Shown here one piece after another: positions 9,607 through 18,686 of a stretch of 64,000 bases of DNA (the first letter of the stretch is position 1; every line of letters starts with the position of its first letter). Origin of the DNA: Taklimakanibacter lacteus (GTDB taxonomy: Bacteria; Pseudomonadota; Alphaproteobacteria; Rhizobiales; Aestuariivirgaceae). Location: the NCBI GenBank assembly GCA_003576695.1, contig QOZQ01000004.1, positions 372,001 through 436,000 of the forward strand, in the 5' to 3' direction. Under the pieces are notes generated by a model, which saw only the letters and a list, made by a program, of their open reading frames with translations, searched no databases and was not told where the DNA came from. The position numbers were made by a program, and so were the translations under genes.

Positions 9607-10443
9607 TCATTTGATGGCGCCCTGCGTAAGTCCCTTGACGATGTAGCGCTGGGCGATGAGGAGCAGGACGAGGGCGGGCAGGATGGACAAGGCCGCGCTT
9701 GCCGCCATCTGCGTGTATTGAATCTCGAAATCCTGCGCGAATTTCGCGATCGCCACCGGCACCGTGGCCGTCTGCTTCATGGTGAGCGTCAAGGCGACGG
9801 CGAATTCGTTCCAGGAGAAGACGAAGGCCAGGATCGCCGTGGCGGCGATACCGGGCGCGATGATGGGGAGCACGACATGCCACAGCACGGCCGGCATGTT
9901 GGCGCCATCGATGAAAGCAGCCTCCTCGAGCTCCTTCGGCACGTCGCGCACCGAGACGCCCATGAGCCAGATGGCCATCGGCAGGTTCAAGGTTGCATGA
10001 GCAAGCACCAGCCCGGTGAAGGTGTTGTCGAGCCCGACAGCGCGGGCCATCGTATACCAGGCGCCGGCCAAAGCGACGGGCGGGATCATGTGGAAGATCA
10101 GCGTCCAGGCGAGGAAGACATGGACGATCCAGCCTGGCCAGCGCATGCGGTGCAGCGACCACGCGGCAAGTGTGGCGATGGCGATGCAGATCGCGGTGCT
10201 CGATATGCCGACGATCAGGGAATTGCGGTAATTGAGCAGGAAGTCGGAGGTCTTGGAGAAAAGCACTTCGGCGAAGTTGCTGCCCACCGGCGTGAAGAGG
10301 AGCTCGCCCATCAGCAGCGATATCTGGGTGCGGAAACCGGCGGCAACGGTCCAGACGACGGGAATGATCACGATGACCGCTGCTGCGGCGAGCAGCAGAT
10401 GGATGAGTCCCGCCCGAGACCGCGCGGAGAGGAGGCCGCTCAT
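9607..10443 (-). CDS. ABC sugar importer, inner-membrane permease (MalG type)
   Basis: 278 residues, six predicted membrane helices, and the cytoplasmic EAA loop (EAAFIDGANMPAVLWHVVLP), which docks onto the ATPase. The start is the ATG at 10443, which overlaps the upstream permease stop (ATGA); the same frame stays open further upstream, but that sequence reads as another frame of the neighbouring gene. It pairs with the MalF-type permease and the binding protein encoded upstream. No ATPase gene lies in this operon, so the importer must borrow one made elsewhere, as several CUT1 systems do with a shared MsmK/UgpC-type ATPase. Confidence 0.9.
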   Translation of the reverse strand: MSGLLSARSRAGLIHLLLAAAAVIVIIPVVWTVAAGFRTQISLLMGELLFTPVGSNFAEVLFSKTSDFLLNYRNSLIVGISSTAICIAIATLAAWSLHRMRWPGWIVHVFLAWTLIFHMIPPVALAGAWYTMARAVGLDNTFTGLVLAHATLNLPMAIWLMGVSVRDVPKELEEAAFIDGANMPAVLWHVVLPIIAPGIAATAILAFVFSWNEFAVALTLTMKQTATVPVAIAKFAQDFEIQYTQMAASAALSILPALVLLLIAQRYIVKGLTQGAIK

Positions 10444-11375
10444 GACGCCGCCGCCTGACGGCGGGCCGACAGGGCGATGACCAGGAGAAGCGACACGATG
10501 AAAATCACGGCGATCGACATTGCGGAGCCGTAACCGATGCGGTCCTCGGTGAAGAAGCGCTGATAGAGGGTGAAACTCACCACCTCGGTGGCGGTGCCAG
10601 GTCCGCCGCTGGTCAGGAGATAGACTTCGTCGAAGACCTTGAAGGCAAGCACGAGCCGGAAGGCGAAGGTGACCACGATGGTGGGGATGATCAGCGGAAG
10701 AGTGACGTGGAAGAACTCCTGCCATGCGCTGGCGCCGTCAATCCTGGCCGCTTCGAAGACGTCCTGGGGAAGCGACTCGAGTCCGGCCAGGAAGAGCAGG
10801 AAGCAGAATGGCGTCCAGTGCCAGATATCGACCATGATCACCGACAGGAGCGCCGTTTCCGGAGCGCCCAGCCAATCCTGGGGCATGATCCCGAGGAGCG
10901 CCAATCCCTGATTGACGAGGCCGAAGTCATAGTTGAGCATCAGCTTCCAGATCGCGCCGATGACGATACCCGGGATGAGGATGGGCAGGATGAAGATGGC
11001 GCGGTAAAGGACACGGCCCCGCGTGACCTTGCTGCTGAGCAGCGCCAGGCCGAGGCCGAGCACCATCTGACCGGCGACCGCAGCGAAGGCAAAGATGAAC
11101 GTGTTGGCGAGCCCGGCCGCGAAAAGCGTGTCGGCGGCAAGCGCATGATAGCTGCTGAGGCCGGCGAAGGTCCTGACCGCGCTGCCGTCGGCCCAGCTGA
11201 TGTCCTGGAAGCTGCTGATCAGCAGGTTCACCAGAGGCAGCACGCTCAACAGGAGCATCAGCCCCAGCGCCGGCGAGAAGGTCAGCCAGCGCCAGAGCCG
11301 GTCGTCTCCGAATGACGCTCCATGCTTGCGAGCCATCTTCAGGCCAGCCGGCACCGTCATCGAACTTGTGCTCAT
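10440..11375 (-). CDS. ABC sugar importer, inner-membrane permease (MalF type)
   Basis: 311 residues. A short cytoplasmic N-terminus is followed by about six membrane helices and the EAA loop (EAARIDGASAWQEFFHVTLP) near residue 215. It forms the translocation pore with the MalG-type permease, whose start codon overlaps this gene's stop by 4 bases. The binding-protein gene ends 10 bases upstream, so the three genes are one transcript. The family belongs to carbohydrate uptake transporter class 1, which handles di- and oligosaccharides and modified sugars. The sulfatase-type gene downstream hints at an anionic sugar ester as cargo. Confidence 0.9.
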   Translation of the reverse strand: MSTSSMTVPAGLKMARKHGASFGDDRLWRWLTFSPALGLMLLLSVLPLVNLLISSFQDISWADGSAVRTFAGLSSYHALAADTLFAAGLANTFIFAFAAVAGQMVLGLGLALLSSKVTRGRVLYRAIFILPILIPGIVIGAIWKLMLNYDFGLVNQGLALLGIMPQDWLGAPETALLSVIMVDIWHWTPFCFLLFLAGLESLPQDVFEAARIDGASAWQEFFHVTLPLIIPTIVVTFAFRLVLAFKVFDEVYLLTSGGPGTATEVVSFTLYQRFFTEDRIGYGSAMSIAVIFIVSLLLVIALSARRQAAAS

Positions 11376-11385
11376 GCTTGCCGGT

Positions 11386-12729
11386 TCAACGCAGCGGCTC
11401 GAGCTGCGCCGTCTTATATTTGTATTTCTCCATCACCGCGTGAATCTCGTCCGCCATGCCATTCAGGGCGTCGACCGCCGTGATCTCGCCGGCGATAGCG
11501 CGATTGAGGCCGAGTTCCAGGACGGCGATGACCTCGCTCGCCTCCGGGAACTGGTAGACATTGACGGCATGCGGCAACGCCTCGGCCAGCGGCTTCATCC
11601 AACGGTATTTGCGTTCGTCGGCGATCGGCTCGCTGTAGACGCCGGCATGAACCGGGATGCCGCCCGCCTTGGCTGTTGCCAGCTGGGCTTGCTTGGTCTG
11701 GAACCAGCGCAGGAACTCGATCGCCGAGCGCTTGCGGTCGTCCGGGACATTCCTGGCGATGCCGGCCAGCCAGTGGCCCAGGCCGGGCGCGGTCGGAAGC
11801 CCGGGCATGGACGGGGTGGGGGCCCATTCCACCTTGTCGACGATTGCCGATTTATTGGGATCGTCCATTTGCGACCAGGCGGCGATAACCATCATGATAT
11901 GCGCGGCGTGACCGGTCACCATGCTCTGGATGACTTCGGCCTGGTCCATCGCCGCGGTCTTGGGATGACCGGCCTCGCGGGCGAGGCGGATATAGTATTC
12001 GAGCGCCTCGCGCCCTTGCGGGCTGTTGAGCGTCACCGAATAATCACCCGATGACTGGTCCTTGAAGATGCCGCCGCCCTGTCCATAGAGATAGGGGTAG
12101 AAATCATAGGCCACCGTATGGGGACCCCGCGCGCCACGCTGGACGATGCCGTAGCGCGCGGGCGGCTCGTGGAAGCGGCGCGCATTCGCCTCGAGCTCGG
12201 CGAAGGTCCTGGGCGCCTTGAGACCTGCCTCGGCATAGAGATCGCCGCGATAATAGAGCATCGGAATGAGCGGCGAGACAGGGACCGACATCAGCTTGCC
12301 GTCCGCGGTCACGGTTTTCTTGTCGGCATTATAGTAGACAGTATCGCCAAGCGTGAAGATTTCGGGATCGAGCTTGAATGACGGGTCGATATCGGTGAGA
12401 GGATCGACAAAGCCGCCGGCATACATCTCGGTGAACCAGCCGGAATTCATGATCAGTATGTCATACTGGCCCTGTTTCGCGCGCACGGAGTTACGCTGCT
12501 TCTCGAGAGAGCCGGCGAATGGATTGACGTCGAGCTCGACCTGATTGCCGCTCTCCGCCTCATAGAGCTCGACCGTCTTGCGGAAGCTTTCGAACCACGG
12601 CGATTGATTGATGACAATGGTGATCGGCGCGACACTGGCCGCCCAGACAGGCCGCCATGCCGTGCCTGCCGTTGCCGCTGCCATTCCGGCGATCACATGC
12701 CGTCTGCTGAGCTTGAGCTCTTTCTTCAT
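11386..12729 (-). CDS. ABC sugar importer, extracellular solute-binding protein (family 1)
   Basis: 447 residues. The N-terminus SRRHVIAGMAAATAG followed by a hydrophobic stretch looks like a Tat signal, with cleavage near WAAS, so the folded protein would be exported to the periplasm. The mature part has the two-lobed type 2 periplasmic binding fold typical of CUT1 sugar importers (VWAGGF-like strands, YRGDLYAEAGLKAPRTFAEL hinge region). It delivers substrate to the two permeases encoded downstream. The LysR gene lies 108 bases upstream on the same strand; I see no strong promoter in that gap, so the regulator and importer may share a transcript. Confidence 0.9.
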   Translation of the reverse strand: MKKELKLSRRHVIAGMAAATAGTAWRPVWAASVAPITIVINQSPWFESFRKTVELYEAESGNQVELDVNPFAGSLEKQRNSVRAKQGQYDILIMNSGWFTEMYAGGFVDPLTDIDPSFKLDPEIFTLGDTVYYNADKKTVTADGKLMSVPVSPLIPMLYYRGDLYAEAGLKAPRTFAELEANARRFHEPPARYGIVQRGARGPHTVAYDFYPYLYGQGGGIFKDQSSGDYSVTLNSPQGREALEYYIRLAREAGHPKTAAMDQAEVIQSMVTGHAAHIMMVIAAWSQMDDPNKSAIVDKVEWAPTPSMPGLPTAPGLGHWLAGIARNVPDDRKRSAIEFLRWFQTKQAQLATAKAGGIPVHAGVYSEPIADERKYRWMKPLAEALPHAVNVYQFPEASEVIAVLELGLNRAIAGEITAVDALNGMADEIHAVMEKYKYKTAQLEPLR

Positions 12730-12837
12730 CGGTTCCTCCCATGGGACGGACTTGCGCCGTCATGCGAAGAGGCTTTCATGAATCTGCCATTCCTGCAAAT
12801 AACTAAGTCAACCTTATCGATGCCGGAATGGAATAGC

Positions 12838-13743
12838 TCAGTTGGTGTGCTCGCGCTCGCAGATGGCGACCAGCTCATCGACGATGGCCTCGGCGGCAGG
12901 CGAAAGCCAGCCATTCTTCCGCGTGATGATGCCGGCGTTGCGCACTGCCGCAAGCTGGGGCACGTCCAGCATCACGATATCCCTGGCTTCGGGGAGCTTG
13001 AGGGTCGTCGAGACCGTGAAGGTCAGTGCATCGGAGTAGCGCACCATCTGCAGGATGAAGGCCATTGATTCGGTTTCGACGACCGAAGTCGGCGGCGGCA
13101 GGTCGGTCGCGACGAACAGCGCCTTCAGCCGCTGGTGAGCGCGGGTCGTCTGGGGCGGCATGACCCAGGGATATCTCAGGAGCGCGGAAAGTGGCGGCTT
13201 GCGCATTCCATTCAGCTCATGGGTCTTGCGGCAGCAGACGCCGAGACGGTCGGAGGTTAGCGGCTGCATCTTGAGATCGCGCGGCGCTTCGGTGGCCGGG
13301 AGTTCCGCAATGACGAGGTCTACCGCACCATGGCGCAGGGACCTCAGCAAGGCATTGTCGAAGCCTCCCTCGACCCTCACCCTTATGGACGGGTTCTTCT
13401 CGATCGCCTTGGCCACGGCGGCGGGCAGAAGCCGGCGGAGCCAGGCCGGCCCTGCGCCAATGACCACCGTTCCATATTTGCCGCCGCGAAGCGCCCCGAT
13501 CTCGCTCTTGGCGTCCCAGAACTGAACCTTGATCGCCTCGGCGTGCCGCAGCAGACTCTGGCCGTAAGGGGTGAGCTCCATCCCCCGCGGCATGCGCTCG
13601 AACAGCTTCACGCCGAGCTCAAGCTCGAGCGCGCGCACGGTCTTGGTGAGAGTAGGCTGGGCAACGCCCAGCGTCGCCGCCGCCAGCGTCATGCTTTTGC
13701 AATCGGCGACGGCCAGGAAATATTCGAGCTGACGTATGTTCAT
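12838..13743 (-). CDS. LysR-family transcriptional regulator
   Basis: 301 residues from the ATG at 13743 (MNIRQLEYFLAVAD), the usual LysR start; an ORF start 11 codons earlier lacks family similarity. The winged helix-turn-helix occupies residues 1-60 (MTLAAATLGVAQPTLTKTVR recognition region), and the rest is the two-lobed effector-binding domain. It lies head to head with ggt and is the first gene of the minus-strand sulfatase/sugar cluster, so either may be its target. LysR proteins usually bind the divergent promoter region, here 13744-13836. The effector is unknown. Confidence 0.88.
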   Translation of the reverse strand: MNIRQLEYFLAVADCKSMTLAAATLGVAQPTLTKTVRALELELGVKLFERMPRGMELTPYGQSLLRHAEAIKVQFWDAKSEIGALRGGKYGTVVIGAGPAWLRRLLPAAVAKAIEKNPSIRVRVEGGFDNALLRSLRHGAVDLVIAELPATEAPRDLKMQPLTSDRLGVCCRKTHELNGMRKPPLSALLRYPWVMPPQTTRAHQRLKALFVATDLPPPTSVVETESMAFILQMVRYSDALTFTVSTTLKLPEARDIVMLDVPQLAAVRNAGIITRKNGWLSPAAEAIVDELVAICEREHTN

Positions 13744-13836
13744 ATGGCCTGTCTCTCTCGATAAAAGGAATCGCACTTTCCTTCGCTTGGGTGGAAGATA
13801 GGCTCCAGCACCAAGCCGGATAAAGGGGGCGCGCCC

Positions 13837-15570
13837 ATGTCCAAGACCTGCCTGAAGTCTATTTTCGTCGCTTTTTTCCTCATCGCGGGCTCATCCGCCT
13901 TCGCGGCCTCGCCGGCGCCCGTCAAGGGCGAGCACGGCATGGTGGTGACGGCCCAGAATCTCGCTTCCGATATCGGCGTCGAGGTGCTGCAGCAAGGCGG
14001 CAATGCCGTCGATGCGGCGGTCGCCGTCGGCTATGCACTGGCGGTCACCTATCCCTCGGCCGGCAATATCGGTGGCGGCGGCTTCATGACCATCCGCTTC
14101 AAGGACGGCGCGACCACTTTCCTCGACTTTCGCGAAAGAGCGCCCCTGGCCGCGACCAAGACCATGTATCTCGACAAGGATGGCAATCCGATCAAGGGCG
14201 CAAGCCTCGATGGCTATCTCGCTGTCGGCGTGCCCGGATCGGTGGCGGGGCTCGACATGGCGCGCGAGAAATACGGCACGCTCGCCCGCGCGCAATTGTT
14301 GGCGCCTGCCATTCGACTTGCCAGGGAAGGCTTCGTCCTCGGCCAGGGCGATGCGAGTATTCTCGCCGGCAATGCCAAGCGGCTGGCCCTGGACAAGGCC
14401 GCCGCCGCGATCTTCCTGAAAGCCGATGGCGCGGCCTATGGCATGGGCGAGAAACTCGTTCAGCCCGATCTTGCCGCGTCGCTGACGGCGATATCGGAGA
14501 AAGGACCTGATGCCTTCTACAAAGGCGCGATCGCCGATGCGATCGTGAAGGCGAGCCAGGAAAAAGGCGGCATCCTCGCCAAAGCCGATTTCGAGCAGTA
14601 TAAAGTGCGCGAAATCAAGCCTGTCACCTGTTCCTATCGCGGCTATGACATCGTGTCCTCGCCGCCACCGAGCTCGGGCGGCCTTATCATCTGCGAGATC
14701 CTCAATATCCTCGAATTCTATCCGATCGCGCATCTGGGCTTCGGCTCGGCCGATACGGTGCATTTCATGGTCGAAGCGATGCGCCATGCCTATGTCGACC
14801 GCAATTCGGCGCTGGGCGATCCGGCCTTTGTCGAAAATCCGGTGGCGACGCTCACCGACAAGGCCTATGCGGCGGAGATCCGCGGCAGAATCGACAAATA
14901 CCGCGCCGGCGTCTCCAAGGACCTAAAGCCGAAGGATTTCGCCGAGAGCAAGGAGACCACGCATTATTCGATCATCGATGATGCCGGCAATGCGGTCGCC
15001 GTCACCTATACGCTGAATGGCTCCTTCGGCGCCGGTGTGGTGGCGCCGGGCACCGGCATCCTCCTCAACAACGAGATGGATGATTTCACCCAGAAGCCCG
15101 GCGTCCCCAATCTCTATGGGCTGGTGCAGGGCGAGGCGAATGCCATAGCACCACTCAAGACGCCGCTTTCCTCCATGAGCCCGACCATCATCTCCAAGGA
15201 CGGCAAGCCCTTCATGGTGATCGGCAGTCCGGGAGGCTCGCGCATCATCACCATCACGCTCGAAGCCATCATCAATGTCATCGACCACGGCATGGATATC
15301 CAGGAGGCAATCGATGCACCACGCATCCACCATCAATGGCTGCCCGATACGGTCTATGTCGAGAATAACGGCCTGTCGCCCGACACGCTGAAATTGCTGG
15401 CCGGCATGGGCTACAAGCTCGATGTGGCGGCGGCCGGCAAGGTCTGGGGACAGGCCGCCGGCATTCTGGTCGGCGGCAAGTCGCTGGGCGAGATCGAGAA
15501 AGGCGGCGGCGCCCGCTACAATGGGGCGATCGACAGCCGCGCGGCCGCGGGGAAGGCGGCGGGATATTGA
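13837..15570 (+). CDS. ggt: Gamma-glutamyltransferase precursor
   Basis: 577 residues with a Sec signal peptide (cleavage near SAFAAS), so periplasmic. The enzyme moves or hydrolyses the gamma-glutamyl group of glutathione and related compounds. The precursor should self-cleave before T374 in ETTHYS, which becomes the N-terminal nucleophile of the small subunit; this matches the TTHYS site of E. coli Ggt. The GGGG-type substrate loop (NIGGGGFMTIRF) and the GSPGGSRI oxyanion segment near 465 are present. Length is normal for the family. It is transcribed away from the LysR gene and followed by a GC-rich hairpin at 15581-15598. Confidence 0.95.
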   Translation: MSKTCLKSIFVAFFLIAGSSAFAASPAPVKGEHGMVVTAQNLASDIGVEVLQQGGNAVDAAVAVGYALAVTYPSAGNIGGGGFMTIRFKDGATTFLDFRERAPLAATKTMYLDKDGNPIKGASLDGYLAVGVPGSVAGLDMAREKYGTLARAQLLAPAIRLAREGFVLGQGDASILAGNAKRLALDKAAAAIFLKADGAAYGMGEKLVQPDLAASLTAISEKGPDAFYKGAIADAIVKASQEKGGILAKADFEQYKVREIKPVTCSYRGYDIVSSPPPSSGGLIICEILNILEFYPIAHLGFGSADTVHFMVEAMRHAYVDRNSALGDPAFVENPVATLTDKAYAAEIRGRIDKYRAGVSKDLKPKDFAESKETTHYSIIDDAGNAVAVTYTLNGSFGAGVVAPGTGILLNNEMDDFTQKPGVPNLYGLVQGEANAIAPLKTPLSSMSPTIISKDGKPFMVIGSPGGSRIITITLEAIINVIDHGMDIQEAIDAPRIHHQWLPDTVYVENNGLSPDTLKLLAGMGYKLDVAAAGKVWGQAAGILVGGKSLGEIEKGGGARYNGAIDSRAAAGKAAGY

Positions 15571-15580
15571 GGTTCGATCA

Positions 15581-15598
15581 GCGGCGGCTTTCCGCCGC
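15581..15598. terminator. GC-rich hairpin between convergent genes
   Basis: A perfect 7-bp stem (GCGGCGG / CCGCCGC) with a 4-base loop sits 10 bases after the ggt stop codon and 22 bases from the end of the convergent SDR gene. There is no long T tract, so it is at best a weak bidirectional intrinsic terminator. Confidence 0.45.
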
Positions 15599-15619
15599 GA
15601 GCGGCCATGTGCGCTTTCC

Positions 15620-16396
15620 TTACCAACAGGTGTATCCGCCATCAGCCAGGACGATGGATCCGGTCATGTAGCTGGATGCGTCGCTGGCTAGGAACAGCAT
15701 CACATTGGCGATTTCCTCCGGCTGGCCGAAGCGACCGATCGGGGTCATGTCCTTCCACATTGGCAGCCAAGCCGGGTTGCTGATGCCGCGCGCCGTCATC
15801 TCGGTAATGACATATCCAGGAGCCACCGCGTTGACCCGAATACCGTAGGGGGCCAATTCGATCGCCATCGATTTGATCATCTGATGAACGGCAGCCTTGG
15901 AGGTGTTGTAGTGTGCCTGGGGCTGCGGACGATCCACGATAAAGCCTGAATTCGAGCCGATCGCGACAATAGCTCCCCTGCCGCGCGGGACCATCTTTCG
16001 AGCGACCGCCTGAGAGATATAAAATTGTCCGTTGACATTCACGTTTATAACCTTCGACCACTCTTCAGCCGATACCTCGAGCATAGGTGTATTGGGATTG
16101 ATTCCGATGCAATTGAACAGAACGTCGATGTCGCCAAGCTCGCCGGCAATTGCCTCCGTTACGTCCTGAGCAGCCTTTGGGTCAGAGAGATCTGCCGTCC
16201 AGGCTCGGACCTTCTTGCCACTCAACTGGGCGATTTCGTGGGCAGTCGCTTGACTTTCCTTGTCGAGGATGTCGACGATTGCGATATCAGCGCCGGTGGC
16301 AGCCGCGAGCTCGGCAACTGCGCGACCAATGCCTCGTGCCCCTCCGGTGACAATCGCCGTTTTGCCGTGAAGGCCAAATCTATTCAGAACGCTCAT
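15620..16396 (-). CDS. Short-chain dehydrogenase/reductase (SDR)
   Basis: 258 residues, classical SDR. The cofactor motif TGGARGIG is near residue 18, the NNAG-equivalent is NCIGIN near 90, the catalytic Ser is in AIGSNSG and the Y-x-x-x-K pair is YNTSK near 158. The C-terminal MTGSIVLADGGYTCW is the usual tetramer-contact end. D39/D41 after the second strand favour NAD over NADP. It resembles sugar and polyol dehydrogenases of the FabG-like group, but the substrate is not evident. It stands alone between ggt (convergent) and the LacI gene. Confidence 0.87.
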   Translation of the reverse strand: MSVLNRFGLHGKTAIVTGGARGIGRAVAELAAATGADIAIVDILDKESQATAHEIAQLSGKKVRAWTADLSDPKAAQDVTEAIAGELGDIDVLFNCIGINPNTPMLEVSAEEWSKVINVNVNGQFYISQAVARKMVPRGRGAIVAIGSNSGFIVDRPQPQAHYNTSKAAVHQMIKSMAIELAPYGIRVNAVAPGYVITEMTARGISNPAWLPMWKDMTPIGRFGQPEEIANVMLFLASDASSYMTGSIVLADGGYTCW

Positions 16397-16538
16397 CCGA
16401 GACTCCCTGGCTCTGCATGTGGCCGAGTGGACAACCTATTGAAAGCTCACATCTAGAGCGTCGGACGTTCTCATAGAATAGGCCCGGTGTTCCATCTCTT
16501 TGTTTACGCATCGGGTTATCCGAAAGCCGCTTCGCACT

Positions 16539-17567
16539 CTAGCGGTGGTTTTCCACTACGAGCGGCACTGTGGGCGCGCAGCTTTCGCCGACGACGAGGG
16601 CTGGCTGGAACACCACATTGCGCGGCGCCGGCGGCGCGCCATTGCTGATGCGATCGACGAGCAGGCGGAAGGCCTCGTTGACCATGTCGCTCAACGGATG
16701 CTCGGTGCGGGTGAGGCGCGGGCGCAACCCGCCGATGCCCGGTATGGTGTCGGTCGAGGCGATGGAAATGTCTTCCGGGCATCTAAGGCCGAGATCGGAC
16801 AGAGCGCGCATCAGGCCCAGCGCCATGACGCCATTGGCGACATAGAGCGCGCTGGGGCGGTCGTCGCCTTCCAGTATCTCGCGCGCCACCGAATAGGCGG
16901 TGCCCTCGCGAAACTCACCGGAGCGGATGTGGTGGGGAAGGGGCGTCACGCCGCGGGCCTGCAGCGCCTGCATCATGCCCTCATGGCGGCCGCGTCCGGT
17001 GGTGAGTTGCAAGGGGCCGGTGATCGAGCCGATGCGGCGATGGCCGAGATCGAGCAGATAGTTGGTGGCCTGCCGGCCGGCCGACACATTGTCGATCGTC
17101 ACCGTGTCGGAGCGACGGTCATCGACGATGCGGCCGAACAGCACGGTCGGTATCGATTTGCCATCGTCATCGCGCATGTTCTGCGCCGTCTCGCCGACGG
17201 GCACCAGCACGATGCCGTCACAGGACAGCATGCGGATGCGCGAGATGATGCGCTTCTCGGCTTCGGGCTTCTCATCGCTGTTGAACACGACGAGGGAATA
17301 GCCCCAGGCGGCGGCGGCCGCTTCGGCAAGGCAGACCATGCGGCTGAAGAAGGCATTGGCGAGATCGGCGACGACAATGGCGATGAGCTGGCTTTTGCCG
17401 CGCTTCAGATTCCGCGCCACCATGGAAGGGGCGTAGTTGAGCTGGCGCACCGCGGCCTCGACGCGCGCGCGAAGCTCCGGGCTCACATAGGCCGAGTCAT
17501 TCACGACGGCCGAAACCGTCGCTGTCGAAACCCCGGCGGCCTTGGCCACATCCCTGATGGTTGCCAT
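16539..17567 (-). CDS. LacI-family transcriptional regulator
   Basis: 342 residues. The N-terminal helix-turn-helix (TIRDVAKAAGVSTATVSAVVN) and hinge helix are followed by a periplasmic-binding-protein-like sugar sensor domain. A perfect 16-bp palindrome lies 9 bases upstream of its start (17577-17592), so it very likely represses itself. It is divergent from the CUT2 sugar importer beginning at 17727 and should control that operon in response to its sugar or a breakdown product. Confidence 0.92.
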   Translation of the reverse strand: MATIRDVAKAAGVSTATVSAVVNDSAYVSPELRARVEAAVRQLNYAPSMVARNLKRGKSQLIAIVVADLANAFFSRMVCLAEAAAAAWGYSLVVFNSDEKPEAEKRIISRIRMLSCDGIVLVPVGETAQNMRDDDGKSIPTVLFGRIVDDRRSDTVTIDNVSAGRQATNYLLDLGHRRIGSITGPLQLTTGRGRHEGMMQALQARGVTPLPHHIRSGEFREGTAYSVAREILEGDDRPSALYVANGVMALGLMRALSDLGLRCPEDISIASTDTIPGIGGLRPRLTRTEHPLSDMVNEAFRLLVDRISNGAPPAPRNVVFQPALVVGESCAPTVPLVVENHR

Positions 17568-17576
17568 ATCACATCC

Positions 17577-17592
17577 AGCTAAACGTTTAGCT
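17577..17592. promoter_or_regulatory. LacI-type operator palindrome
   Basis: AGCTAAACGTTTAGCT is a perfect 16-bp palindrome with the central CG typical of LacI/GalR operators. It lies between the divergent LacI gene and the CUT2 importer operon. A looser related sequence, GAAACGGTTAGG near 17667, may be a second half-site on the importer side. Confidence 0.8.
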
Positions 17593-17726
17593 ATACTTGC
17601 CGACGAAAAATGCTTTGTCTATGCGAAAATTTACTTGATTGCCGAAGCCCGATCGGGAATTCTATCGAAACGGTTAGGTAACGTTTGCTGACGCAGTCAA
17701 ACGGCAGCCGTTCATGGGAGGATATA

Positions 17727-18671
17727 ATGAGACAGACATTGGCTCTGTGCGCCTTCGCCCTAGGCCTCGGACTGGGAGCGAGCCATCTCGCTGCCGCCGA
17801 CAAGCCGCTCATCGGCATCGTCTCGATCGCCGCGACCGAAGCGAACAATGTTCGCTACATCAAGGGGGCCGAGAAAGCCGCCGGCGAGCTCGGCTGGGAG
17901 GTATCGGTCATCGATGCCGCGGGCAGCGCCGACCAGGCGAATGCCGGCATCCAGAATTTCGCCCAGCGCGGCGCCCATGCGATCATCGACATGGTGTTTC
18001 CGGTGTCGTCGATCGGCGCCGGCCTCGATGCCGCCAAGAGTGCTGGCATCCCCGTCGTGACCTGGGGTGGTGGCCTTGGCGGCACGGTTGCGGCGACCAA
18101 TGGCTCCGGCGGCCCGATGGCGACGCCGATCGTCGAGATGATGGTGGAGCAGATGAAGGGCAAGGGCAGCGTCCTGGCGCTGACCTATCGCACCGGCGAG
18201 GTCTGCCGTAACCGCGAAGTGGTGATGGACGAGATCCTCAAGATGCATCCCGACATCACCGTCACCAAGAACGAAGTGCGCATTCCGGGCTATTTCGAGG
18301 ATGGCGCGCAATATGCCAATGCCTGGCTCACCTCGCATCCGGCCGGCGGCGATGCGCTCGCCATCTGGGGCTGCTGGGACGACCCGGCGATCGGGGCGAT
18401 CGGCTCATTGCGCGCGCAAGGGCGCGACGATGTGAAGGTCTATGGCATCAACGGCAATGCCCAGGCGCTGGAGAACATCAAGAACGGTCATATGACCGCG
18501 ACCGCCTGGCAGGACAGCTTCACCGAAGGCTACAACATGGTGAAGATGCTGGACGAGATCAAGAAAGCGGGCGCAAGCTGGCAGGCGAAGGCGGCCGAAG
18601 TGCCGGCCGTGGTCGTCACCAAGGAGAGCGTCGAGACGTTCCTCACCGAACATCCGGACGCGATCAAGTAG
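17727..18671 (+). CDS. CUT2 sugar importer, periplasmic binding protein
   Basis: 314 residues from the ATG at 17727, placed 6 bases after GGGAGG; an earlier in-frame start at 17685 adds a hydrophilic tail before the signal peptide and is unlikely. The signal peptide spans about 1-22 (AAADKP cleavage). The mature protein is a type 1 periplasmic binding protein (IGIVSIAATEANNVRYIKG start) of the ribose/xylose/galactose class. It hands substrate to the permease encoded two genes downstream. Its promoter region carries the LacI operator. Confidence 0.92.
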   Translation: MRQTLALCAFALGLGLGASHLAAADKPLIGIVSIAATEANNVRYIKGAEKAAGELGWEVSVIDAAGSADQANAGIQNFAQRGAHAIIDMVFPVSSIGAGLDAAKSAGIPVVTWGGGLGGTVAATNGSGGPMATPIVEMMVEQMKGKGSVLALTYRTGEVCRNREVVMDEILKMHPDITVTKNEVRIPGYFEDGAQYANAWLTSHPAGGDALAIWGCWDDPAIGAIGSLRAQGRDDVKVYGINGNAQALENIKNGHMTATAWQDSFTEGYNMVKMLDEIKKAGASWQAKAAEVPAVVVTKESVETFLTEHPDAIK

Positions 18672-18686
18672 CAAGACCGAGGGAGC

